Source: Myxococcales bacterium
GTDB lineage: Bacteria > Myxococcota > Myxococcia > Myxococcales > Anaeromyxobacteraceae
Assembly: GCA_021784495.1 (NCBI GenBank)
Contig: JAJXSQ010000119.1
Location: forward strand, 1-7,030
DNA length: 7,030 nt
Reading direction: 5' to 3'
Every line of letters starts with the position of its first letter. Within the stretch, counting starts at the first letter, position 1. Below the pieces are notes generated by a model. The model did no database searches, was not told the origin of the DNA, and was given only the letters and a program-made list of their open reading frames with translations. Below, piece after piece: positions 1 through 5,482 of the stretch. A program made the position numbers and the translations under genes.

Positions 1-708
1 GAGCGCGTGGCCGCCGGCCACGTCGTGGGCGTCGAGCGGCTGGAGCGAGGCCGCGGCCGCCGCCTCGCCGGCGGCGACCAGCGCCAGCCGGTAGGCGATC
101 GACGCGACCGGGAGGAAGCGCGCCGGGGCCGTCGCCAGCGCGCTCGCCTCCGGCTGCTCGGCGGAGGAGGGCGAGAGCAGGACGAGATCCCCCGCCGCGA
201 GCGGGCCGCGCGGCGCGAGCTCCGGGAGGGGGCGGCCGTTGCGGGTGACCGGGCCGAGCCCCTCGGCCCAGGCGAAGAGGTCCTCGCCGCCGAGGGGGGC
301 CGAGTGGGCGAGCACGACCCCGAGCACCGGCAGCCCGCCGCGCAGCAGGGCGATGGAGATCGAGGCGCCGCGCCGGCCGAGCAGGAAGTGGCGGGTGCCG
401 TCGTTGGGATCGACCACCCAGGCGTGGAGCTCGGGGTCCCGGGGGGCGACCGGGTGCTCCGCGTCCTCCTCGCCGACGAAGCCGTGGTCCGGGAAGTGGC
501 CGAGCAGCCGCTCGCGCACCGCGACCTCGGCCTCGAGGTCGGCGGGGCAGTGCTCGCCGCCGCCGCGCGGTCCGCCCGCGCGCGCGAACTCGGCGGAGAG
601 GATCGCCGCCGCGGCGCGCGCCGCCTCGATGGCGAGCTCCAGGGCGCGCAGGTAGCGCCCGGAGGGCGGCGCGGCGCCGGGCGCGGGGCTGGAACCGGTG
701 CGGCTCAC
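1..708 (-). CDS. Inositol monophosphatase-family phosphatase (partial, C-terminus beyond window)
   Basis: The first 236 residues of a Mg-dependent, Li-sensitive-type sugar phosphatase (IMPase/FIG superfamily), probably cytoplasmic. Seen in the sequence: an N-terminal helix rich in Ala (about 18-43), PADLEAE (55-61) matching the family's metal-site Asp region, GEED at 79-82 (metal-binding Glu), the hallmark WVVDPNDGTRHF at 97-108 (DPxDGT, with D100 and D103 as metal ligands), an NG turn near 157, and DAHDVAGGHAL at 226-236 matching the second signature (WDxAAG). The reading frame is open to the window edge, which cuts the protein just after that second signature, so only the family's C-terminal part is missing. 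The GTG at 708 is chosen because an in-frame TAG lies only three codons upstream and no other ATG/GTG occurs before the conserved core. No Shine-Dalgarno is visible. The substrate cannot be told: inositol phosphate, histidinol phosphate (HisN-like) and PAP/CysQ-like activities all share these motifs. The lysine often seen near the first metal site is not evident. The family call is solid and the substrate unknown. Confidence 0.88.
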   Translation of the reverse strand, partial: MSRTGSSPAPGAAPPSGRYLRALELAIEAARAAAAILSAEFARAGGPRGGGEHCPADLEAEVAVRERLLGHFPDHGFVGEEDAEHPVAPRDPELHAWVVDPNDGTRHFLLGRRGASISIALLRGGLPVLGVVLAHSAPLGGEDLFAWAEGLGPVTRNGRPLPELAPRGPLAAGDLVLLSPSSAEQPEASALATAPARFLPVASIAYRLALVAAGEAAAAASLQPLDAHDVAGGHAL

Positions 709-720
709 CGGGCGAGTCTA
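709..720 (-). promoter_or_regulatory. Possible leaderless -10 element for the phosphatase gene
   Basis: Read on the minus strand, TAGACT (720 to 715) fits the TAnnnT -10 pattern and ends 6 nt before the GTG start at 708. No purine-rich ribosome-binding site is present in that gap. This arrangement would place the transcript start at or next to the start codon (a leaderless mRNA). There is no good -35 hexamer 17 bp upstream (CGACCG). The whole space between the upstream gene's terminator and this start is only about 50 bp, so any private promoter must lie here or inside the terminator. This is weak evidence from one hexamer. Confidence 0.22.
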
Positions 721-758
721 CGACGCGCGGGGCGTCGCGGTCGCGCCCGGCGTGGCCG

Positions 759-797
759 AAAAATGGAGCGGCCCGGACCGCCTGAGCGGTCCGGGCC
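759..797 (-). terminator. Intrinsic terminator of the multiheme cytochrome gene
   Basis: A perfect 12-bp inverted repeat (arms 770-781 and 786-797, core GCCCGGACCGC) closes a 4-nt loop (782-785). On the minus strand the stem is followed, after 7 nt, by five T residues (759-763). It starts 29 nt after the cytochrome stop codon at 826-828. The stem is very strong; the T-run is short and slightly distant, which is common in GC-rich genomes. Its position separates the cytochrome from the phosphatase gene. Confidence 0.82.
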
Positions 798-825
798 TGG
801 GTCCCCCCTCCTCGGTGGAGGAGGA

Positions 826-3540
826 CTACTTGCCGATGTTCGAGAGCGTCGCCTGGAGCGCGTTCAGCACGAAGAGCGGGTTGTGCGCGCCGTTCGAACG
901 GTCGTTCTGGAGCGACACGACGTTCCAGAGCCCCTTGGCGAGGTTCTGGTCACCGGTCACCGCGCCCACCGGGACGATGAGCCCGAGGGTGGTGGTCGGA
1001 TCGGTGAGGTTGGCCGCCTGGAAGGAGACGCTGCTCACCGTCGCCGTCGTCGCCGCCGTGTCGTTGCAGGTCATCGTGACCGGCGTCGGGTAGTTGAAGG
1101 TGAGGCCGCTCTGCCCGCCCTCGTCGATGATCTGGACGCCCGGGACCCCGGCCGCGTCGGCCGGCGGGACCGTGATGGTGCAGGTATACGGGGCCGCGGG
1201 GAAGGCCAGGGTGTTGGTGCCCGAGGTGTAGGTCCCCTCACCGCCCACCGCGTAGGTGTTGGAGGTGGACGCGGTGTTGAGGATCGACAGCACCCGCACC
1301 TCCGCCGCCTGGCGGACGAGCTCCATCTGACCGGCGAACTCGCCGAAGAGCTGGTCGCCCGAGCCGCCGGAGTGGCAGTTCGCGCAGACCGTCGAGTCGA
1401 GCCGGAAGGAGTGGTTGGTGTTCGTCTTCACGATCCCGGCCGCGGCGTAGGTGCCGTGGCAGCCGAAGCAGGTGTCGGCCACCGCCGCCAGGTGCGGAGA
1501 GACCTGGCCGGCCACCGACAGATCGCCCATGAAGTAGAGGTTCTTCCCCATGAGCATGTCGGTCTGGGGACCCTCGTGCGGAGCGCCGAGGCCGGCGCGC
1601 GGCGTGGCGTCGTCGACCTTCCCGCGGCGCCCCTGGTGGCAGACCATGCAGAGCTGGCCGGCGCCGGCGCCGGAGACGGTGTAGCCGTTCTCCAGGGCGA
1701 CCGAGGCGATCCCGTCCATCCGGGTGCCGGTGGTGTGCGGGTCATGGCAGGCCTGGCAGGTCTGCGGCTCGGCGACGGCGGGGGTCGGCGTCACGATGTT
1801 GGTGCCGGAGGCGATCGAGAAGCTCGAGTCGGCCCAGCTCGCGAAGCCCTGCGCCGAGTGGCACTTGGCGCCGCAGGAGGTGCCCGGCCCGCTGGCCGTC
1901 CCCTGGGTCCGGTTGGCGTGGCCGTAGCCGGTCACCGGGTTGAGGTTCGACCAGAGCTGGACCTTGTCGTGGTTGGTCGGGGCGTCGTGGCAGTAGGCGC
2001 AGGTCTCCATCGAGTAGACCGGCTGCGGCGCGGCCGCCAGGCCGCCACCTCCGGTGTGGGCCGAGAGCGGCCCGTGGCAGCTCTCGCAGCCGATGCCGGC
2101 GTAGGCCTTGAGGCCGAGCGGGTTGACGGCGGTCGTGGGGACGTTGTTGGTGGTCGACGCGTACCGGGTGTCGTCGACGGTCGAGTTGTTCGGGAAGGTC
2201 CAGCCGTCGGCGTTGGCGACGTCCTTGAAGCCGTTGTCGCCGACCGCCGGGTTGGTGTAGCCGACCGTGTGGCAGGCGACGCAGAACTCCGCGTAGTGCG
2301 ACCCCTCGCGGCCGTTCACGCCCTGGGCGAAGAGGGTGTCGTTGCCGAAGATCAGCTGGTTCAGGGTGGCCGGGATCGAGGCCGGGCTCTGCCAGTAGAA
2401 GTTGCCGTGGGCCGAGGCCGACCAGTCGGCGAACTTGCCGGCGAGGTTGATGGCGGCGGGGCTGCCGGTCCCGTGGCAGACGCCGCAGCTCGGGTTCGCG
2501 CCGACGTAGCTGGAGGCGGTCACGGTGAAGGTGGTGTTGCCGTTGGAGACGACGTAGTTGCCGGCCACGTCGGGGATGAAGTACGGGTCGGCGGTGCTGG
2601 CGCCGGAGAGGATGGCGCTGGATCCGGTGGGCTTGGTGAGCGTGTAGGCGGCGGTCGGCGCCGGGTCGTGCGCGATGACCATGAGCCCCACCGGCGCGAC
2701 GGGGTTCCCCTGGCTGAGCGAGGTCGGGATCGCCGCGACCACCGCCTTGCCGACGTAGCCGGCCGAGTCGGTCACGGTGACGTTGAAGTTGTAGGTCATC
2801 AGCTTCCGCTGGTCGGAGGAGACGCCGATGAACTGCGGGCGGGCGCTGGCCCCCATCGGATAGTTGAGCGTCGCCGCGCCGCGGGCGTTGGCGGCCAGGA
2901 AGGCGGGCGTGGTCATCCCGGCGGCGATGTTGGCGAGCGAGTCCATGGTCACGGTGGGCGAGGTCGCGCTGGCGCTCGAGAGCGCGAGGACCGTCGGGTT
3001 GGTCGCCGCCGGCGCCCAGGCGTAGGTGTACGGGGGGGTGCCGCCGCTCACCGTGACGGCGAGCGTGGCGGTGTTGCCGAAGCCGACGTTCGGCCCGGCG
3101 ACCGGGGCGACCTTCACCGGGCTGATGGCGGTGAGCAGCTGGGAGACGTTGTACGGGGCCGAGCTGGCCACGACGGTGATCCCGGTGAGCGTGACCGGCG
3201 CGTACTGGGTCGAGCCGGGGGCGATGGCGACGCTGTAGGTGCCCACCGGGAGGGAGAGCGAGTAGGTGCCGTCGGCGGCGGTCGTGGTCGAGGAGGCGAC
3301 GGCGCCGTTCACGAGCGCCTGCACGGTGACGCCGGTCGCCGGCAGCGCGGTGCCGGTCGGGGTGATCTTGAAGGTGAGGGTGCCGGCGATCGTGCCGGTG
3401 CTCAGGCCGGCCGCGCCGGTCGGCCCGGTCAGGCCGGTCGCGCCGGTCGATCCGGCGGGGCCGGTCTTTCCGGTGCATCCGACGGCGGCGGCGGCGGCGA
3501 TCGCCACCAGCGCCATCCTGCTCTTCTTCCAGGTTTGCAT
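826..3540 (-). CDS. Lipoprotein multiheme c-type cytochrome with collagen-like and Ig-like N-terminal region
   Basis: A 904-residue secreted electron-transfer protein. Residues 1-22 form a lipoprotein signal (KKSR, an Ala-rich core, then AVGC with lipidated C22). Eight Gly-X-Y triplets follow at 24-47. Residues about 48-126 resemble a carboxypeptidase-regulatory-like beta domain (DGTYSLSLPVGTYSV). Residues about 140-265 look PKD/Ig-like (SGGTPPYTYAW), and a further beta-rich stretch runs to about 345. Heme motifs CxxCH begin at C352, C420, C485, C514, C595, C631, C691 and C719; a CxxxCH (CGAKCH) lies at 556-561, giving eight or nine hemes. Eleven other histidines (291, 378, 415, 495, 524, 541, 602, 655, 683, 710, 886) could supply distal ligands. 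The C-terminus holds a non-heme beta-rich segment with C787 and C825, then NDRSNGAHNP (879-888), a helix motif that recurs in multiheme cytochromes. The ATG at 3540 is chosen for the signal peptide and the purine-rich GGGAGAGAGAAG just upstream. Expected at the cell surface or outer membrane, in extracellular or periplasmic electron transfer. Its partner and acceptor are unknown, and I do not match it to a named Omc protein. Confidence 0.93.
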   Translation of the reverse strand: MQTWKKSRMALVAIAAAAAVGCTGKTGPAGSTGATGLTGPTGAAGLSTGTIAGTLTFKITPTGTALPATGVTVQALVNGAVASSTTTAADGTYSLSLPVGTYSVAIAPGSTQYAPVTLTGITVVASSAPYNVSQLLTAISPVKVAPVAGPNVGFGNTATLAVTVSGGTPPYTYAWAPAATNPTVLALSSASATSPTVTMDSLANIAAGMTTPAFLAANARGAATLNYPMGASARPQFIGVSSDQRKLMTYNFNVTVTDSAGYVGKAVVAAIPTSLSQGNPVAPVGLMVIAHDPAPTAAYTLTKPTGSSAILSGASTADPYFIPDVAGNYVVSNGNTTFTVTASSYVGANPSCGVCHGTGSPAAINLAGKFADWSASAHGNFYWQSPASIPATLNQLIFGNDTLFAQGVNGREGSHYAEFCVACHTVGYTNPAVGDNGFKDVANADGWTFPNNSTVDDTRYASTTNNVPTTAVNPLGLKAYAGIGCESCHGPLSAHTGGGGLAAAPQPVYSMETCAYCHDAPTNHDKVQLWSNLNPVTGYGHANRTQGTASGPGTSCGAKCHSAQGFASWADSSFSIASGTNIVTPTPAVAEPQTCQACHDPHTTGTRMDGIASVALENGYTVSGAGAGQLCMVCHQGRRGKVDDATPRAGLGAPHEGPQTDMLMGKNLYFMGDLSVAGQVSPHLAAVADTCFGCHGTYAAAGIVKTNTNHSFRLDSTVCANCHSGGSGDQLFGEFAGQMELVRQAAEVRVLSILNTASTSNTYAVGGEGTYTSGTNTLAFPAAPYTCTITVPPADAAGVPGVQIIDEGGQSGLTFNYPTPVTMTCNDTAATTATVSSVSFQAANLTDPTTTLGLIVPVGAVTGDQNLAKGLWNVVSLQNDRSNGAHNPLFVLNALQATLSNIGK
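1858..1875 (-). other. Nonstandard heme-attachment motif CxxxCH in the cytochrome
   Basis: The codons TGC GGC GCC AAG TGC CAC encode CGAKCH (residues 556-561), with three rather than two residues between the cysteines. It sits between CxxCH motifs four (514-518) and six (595-599), where a heme site fits the regular spacing. CX3CH and longer variants are known to bind heme in some multiheme cytochromes, but the standard maturation system favours CX2CH. Whether this site holds heme cannot be decided from sequence. Confidence 0.75.
3400..3471 (-). repeat. Collagen-like Gly-X-Y repeat tract (9-nt periodic DNA)
   Basis: Eight consecutive Gly-X-Y triplets (residues 24-47: GKT GPA GST GAT GLT GPT GAA GLS) start two residues after the lipidated cysteine. 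Thr, Ala and Pro dominate the X and Y positions, as in bacterial collagen-like proteins. On the plus strand this appears as recurring GCCGGTC-type units. The tract is short for a stable triple helix on its own, so a flexible stalk or a trimerisation aid are both possible. Confidence 0.8.
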
Positions 3541-3601
3541 GGTCTTCTCTCTCCCGGTTGAACGGGGTCTCGCGTGCTGGATCGATCCTGCGGCCGACGT
3601 G

Positions 3602-3623
3602 GCCGGTGGGGTCGCCGGTGGGG
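3602..3623. repeat. Tandem 12-bp direct repeat over the predicted transcription start
   Basis: The 10-mer GCCGGTGGGG occurs at 3602-3611 and again at 3614-3623, with a 2-bp separation (period 12). On the minus strand it reads CCCCACCGGC twice. It begins next to the -12 element and covers the inferred +1 (about 3615), so it could be a repressor site or part of the transcript leader, or simply a GC-rich coincidence. Confidence 0.5.
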
Positions 3624-3625
3624 AT

Positions 3626-3641
3626 AGCTTGCGGCGTGCCA
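3626..3641 (-). promoter_or_regulatory. Candidate sigma-54 (-24/-12) promoter of the cytochrome gene
   Basis: Read on the minus strand, the element is TGGCACG-CCGC-AAGCT. It matches the RpoN consensus TGGCACG-N4-TTGCW at the complete -24 box, the invariant GG and GC dinucleotides with exactly the right spacing, and the W after GC. The only deviation is AA for TT before the -12 GC. The predicted start is near 3615, giving a leader of about 75 nt before the ATG at 3540. RpoN promoters need an enhancer-binding activator; candidate upstream motifs lie at suitable distances. No good -35/-10 promoter was found in the same region. Confidence 0.62.
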
Positions 3642-3691
3642 CCGGAAGCGCGCGAGGCGCGGCAGAAGCGCGCATCCGGAATTTCGCCGCT

Positions 3692-3719
3692 GCCGCAATG
3701 TTGACGGCGCGGCAAATTG
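3692..3719. promoter_or_regulatory. Candidate activator-binding repeats upstream of the sigma-54 promoter
   Basis: GCCGCAATGTTG (3692-3703) and GCGGCAAATTG (3709-3719) share GCSGCAA-N1-2-TTG and begin 17 bp apart. A third copy, GCCGCAACATTG, is at 3830-3841. Each core is a small CAA-N-TTG dyad. Between the first two lies an imperfect palindrome TTGACGGCGCGGCAA (3701-3715). Relative to the predicted start the pair sits at roughly -77 to -104, a usual place for enhancer-binding protein sites. The binding protein is unknown. Confidence 0.4.
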
Positions 3720-3879
3720 AAGCGGCAGGTAAATACGTTCGGTGTTCCAGCGGTCTGGCGCCATCGTGAAGCGCCGACGAGCTGCGGCGTCCCGCCCCGG
3801 AGATTCGCTCGGTCGAACTACTCAACGTCGCCGCAACATTGCTTCGCAGTCGGGTCGGCAGCGTCACGGCGGGGTGCGA

Positions 3880-3911
3880 GTAAAGAACCACCCCACCCCC
3901 AGGAAACTGGG
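3880..3911 (-). terminator. Weak terminator-like hairpin after the PPK2 gene
   Basis: Six bases after the PPK2 stop codon, on the minus strand, CCCAG-TTTC-CTGGG (3911 to 3898) forms a 5-bp stem with a 4-nt loop, followed by a G-rich stretch and then TTCTTTA (3886 to 3880). A second palindrome, GGGTGA-AA-TCACCC (3909-3922), overlaps the stop codon itself and would compete with it. The stem is short and the T-rich patch is distant, so efficient termination is uncertain. Confidence 0.35.
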
Positions 3912-3916
3912 TGAAA

Positions 3917-5422
3917 TCACCCGCCGCGCGGACCGGAGTCGAGCCGCCGCTCGATCGCCTCGGCCACGGTCCGCAGGCACCGCACCCGGGCCCAGCGCTT
4001 CTCCTCGGCCTCGACGATCGTCCAGGGGGCGTGGGGAGAGGAGGTCCGGGCGAGCATGTCGTGGACCGCGGCGCGGTAGTCGCGCCAGCGCGCCCGGTTC
4101 CGCCAGTCCTCGTCGGTGATCTTGTAGCGGCGCGCCGGGTCGCGCTCCCGGTCGCGGAAGCGGCGGAGCTGCTCGGCGCGCGAGATCTCGAGCCAGAACT
4201 TGACGACCACCGCCCCGGCCGCGGTGAGGGTCCGCTCGAAGTCGACGATCTCCTCGTAGGCGCGCCGCCAGGCCGGCTCGGGCGCGAACCCCTCGACCCG
4301 CTCGACCAGGACCCGGCCGTACCAGGTCCGGTCGAAGATCGCGAAGTGGCCGGCGGCCGGGAGGCGTCGCCAGAAGCGCCAGAGGTAGTGGTGGGTCGCG
4401 TCCTCGCCCGCGGGGGCGGCGATCGGGTGGACGACGTAGCCGCGCGGATCGAGCGGACCGGCGAGCCGCTTGATGGCCCCCCCCTTCCCGGCGGCGTCCC
4501 AGCCCTCGAAGCCGATCACCACCGGGACGCGGGCCTGGTGGCAGGCGACCTCGAGCGCGCGCAGCCGCGTCTGCCAGCGGTCGAGCAGCGCCTGGTAGCG
4601 GGCCTCGGGGAGCGAGCGCGACAGGTCCACCCCGGCGAGGGGAGCGCCGGGCGCGCGCCGCGCGCGGCGAGCCGGCGCCTTCCGGGCGGCGGTCGCGACC
4701 CCGCGGGCGTGGTGCGCCTCGAGCGCCCGCTCGAGCGCCTCGGCGAGCACCTCGAAGACGCGGACCCGCCGGTAGCGCCGGTCCGTCGCGGGGACGACCG
4801 TCCAGGGCGCCCAGGCGGTGTGGGTCCGCGCGAGCATCTCCTCGGCGGCGGCCCGGTGCTCGGCGTACCGGCGGTTGGCCTTCCAGTCCCGCCGGGTGAC
4901 CCGCCAGGCCTGGAGCTCGCTCGCCTCCATCTTGCCGAGCCGGCGGCGCTGCTCGGCCCGCGAGAGGTGGAGGAAGATCTTCACGAAGACCGCGCCGTCG
5001 TCGGCCAGCGCCTTCTCGAAGCGGTTGATCTCGTCGTACCCGGCGCCCCAGATCCGGCGCGGGACCTCCCGGTCCACCCGCTCCCCGAGCACCCGCCCGT
5101 ACCAGGAGCGGTCGAAGATGGCCATCGCCCCCCGCTCCGGCGCCCGCAACCAGAAGCGCCAGAGGAAGGGCCGGCTCGACTCCTCCTCGGTCGGCGGTCG
5201 GGTGAAGTGGACCTGGTAGCCGCGCGGGTCGAGCCGCCCGACCATCTTCTCGATGGCGTCCCCCTTCCCGGCGGCGTCCCAGCCCTCGAGGACCACCACC
5301 ACCGGGACGCCGGCCTCGTAGACCGAGCGCTGGAGGGCGGAGAGGCGATCGCGGAGCGGCTGGTAGCTCCGCTCGTAGGTGGCGCGATCGAGCTTCCGCT
5401 TCAGGTCGACGGTCTCGAGCAT
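3917..5422 (-). CDS. pap: Polyphosphate:AMP phosphotransferase (two-domain PPK2)
   Basis: A 501-residue cytoplasmic enzyme expected to transfer phosphate from polyphosphate to AMP, giving ADP (EC 2.7.4.33), which adenylate kinase can turn into ATP. Two homologous PPK2 domains lie in tandem, offset by exactly 260 residues. Domain 1 covers about 1-235 and domain 2 about 263-495, joined by a basic Ala/Arg linker (about 238-260). Both have Walker A GWDAAGKG (47-54 and 307-314), DPRGY (65-69 and 325-329), LWRFW (87-91 and 347-351), Walker B FDRSWYGR/FDRTWYGR (103-110 and 363-370), and the APW motif near the end (205-207 and 465-467). The length and duplicated layout match the known two-domain class II PPK2 proteins (Pseudomonas aeruginosa PA3455 type). 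Domain 1 has GKGD where domain 2 has GKGG, and its lid region lacks the R-x-R-x-x-DP-x-x-x-YK pattern kept in domain 2 (422-434), so domain 2 is the likelier catalytic site. The ATG at 5422 follows GGGGG at a suitable distance. It lies 60 bp after the membrane-protein gene and may be cotranscribed with it. Confidence 0.93.
   Translation of the reverse strand: MLETVDLKRKLDRATYERSYQPLRDRLSALQRSVYEAGVPVVVVLEGWDAAGKGDAIEKMVGRLDPRGYQVHFTRPPTEEESSRPFLWRFWLRAPERGAMAIFDRSWYGRVLGERVDREVPRRIWGAGYDEINRFEKALADDGAVFVKIFLHLSRAEQRRRLGKMEASELQAWRVTRRDWKANRRYAEHRAAAEEMLARTHTAWAPWTVVPATDRRYRRVRVFEVLAEALERALEAHHARGVATAARKAPARRARRAPGAPLAGVDLSRSLPEARYQALLDRWQTRLRALEVACHQARVPVVIGFEGWDAAGKGGAIKRLAGPLDPRGYVVHPIAAPAGEDATHHYLWRFWRRLPAAGHFAIFDRTWYGRVLVERVEGFAPEPAWRRAYEEIVDFERTLTAAGAVVVKFWLEISRAEQLRRFRDRERDPARRYKITDEDWRNRARWRDYRAAVHDMLARTSSPHAPWTIVEAEEKRWARVRCLRTVAEAIERRLDSGPRGG
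4480..4509. repeat. Identical 30-bp segment shared by the two PPK2 domains (second copy 5260-5289)
   Basis: The stretch coding for the Walker A region is identical at 4480-4509 and 5260-5289, exactly 780 bp apart. Further shared patches keep the same offset, for example CAGAAGCGCCAGAGG at 4371 and 5151. This is the DNA trace of the internal domain duplication, kept alike by strong protein constraint plus uniform GC-rich codon choice, or by gene conversion. Confidence 0.85.
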
Positions 5423-5451
5423 GTGACCCCCGCGCGATGATACCCCCCACG

Positions 5452-5467
5452 CGCCGCCGCGGCGGCG
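5452..5467. repeat. GC-only perfect palindrome in the 60-bp gap before the PPK2 gene
   Basis: CGCCGCCGCGGCGGCG is a perfect 16-bp palindrome between the membrane-protein stop (5483) and the PPK2 start (5422). It has no natural loop and no following T-run, so it is not a standard terminator. In such GC-rich DNA it may carry no function. Confidence 0.45.
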
Positions 5468-5482
5468 AGGGCCCCGGGCAGG

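Larger units (their letters stand above)
3541..3916. other. 376-bp intergenic control region between the PPK2 gene and the cytochrome
   Basis: This is the longest non-coding stretch in the window and is visibly less GC-rich than its flanks, with AT-containing patches around 3680-3735 and 3801-3842. Going from the PPK2 end, it holds a weak hairpin after the PPK2 stop, three GCSGCAA-N1-2-TTG motifs, a sigma-54-type promoter, a tandem 12-bp repeat, a GGATCGATCC palindrome (3579-3588) in the predicted leader, and the cytochrome ribosome-binding site (about 3545-3556). The cytochrome frame stays open through most of this region (to an ATG at 3891), but that extension would bury the lipoprotein signal and looks non-coding. 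I see no convincing small gene or riboswitch here. Confidence 0.7.

Noticed and set aside
7..3561. A 1184-codon open frame on the plus strand running antisense to the cytochrome and phosphatase genes
   Set aside because: Its translation is a low-complexity Arg/Gly/Ala/Val mix with no domains. It is the expected shadow of GC-rich minus-strand genes, whose own motifs (heme sites, DPxDGT) are unmistakable.
3541..3625. Possible cyclic-di-GMP (GEMM) riboswitch in the cytochrome leader, as found before some cytochrome genes in related bacteria
   Set aside because: The leader of about 75 nt lacks the conserved GEMM sequence blocks and a plausible paired architecture.
3701..3735. Plus-strand TTGACG with downstream TAAATA as a sigma-70 promoter
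   Set aside because: The spacer is about 23 bp, too long, and there is no plus-strand gene downstream.
3695..3842. Nine-base inverted repeat GCAATGTTG / CAACATTGC spaced by 130 bp as a DNA-loop or element end
   Set aside because: A match of this length is not rare in a region this size, and there is no transposase or target-site duplication. It is better described as part of the repeated CAA-N-TTG motif.
3541..3891. N-terminal extension of the cytochrome frame by 117 codons to an ATG at 3891
   Set aside because: It would place the lipoprotein signal peptide inside the protein, covers the promoter candidate, and has no recognisable composition. The ATG at 3540 has a ribosome-binding site and a proper signal sequence.
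5452..5479. GC palindromes between the membrane-protein and PPK2 genes as a terminator
   Set aside because: There is no T-run after them on the minus strand, and a 60-bp same-strand gap is equally consistent with cotranscription.
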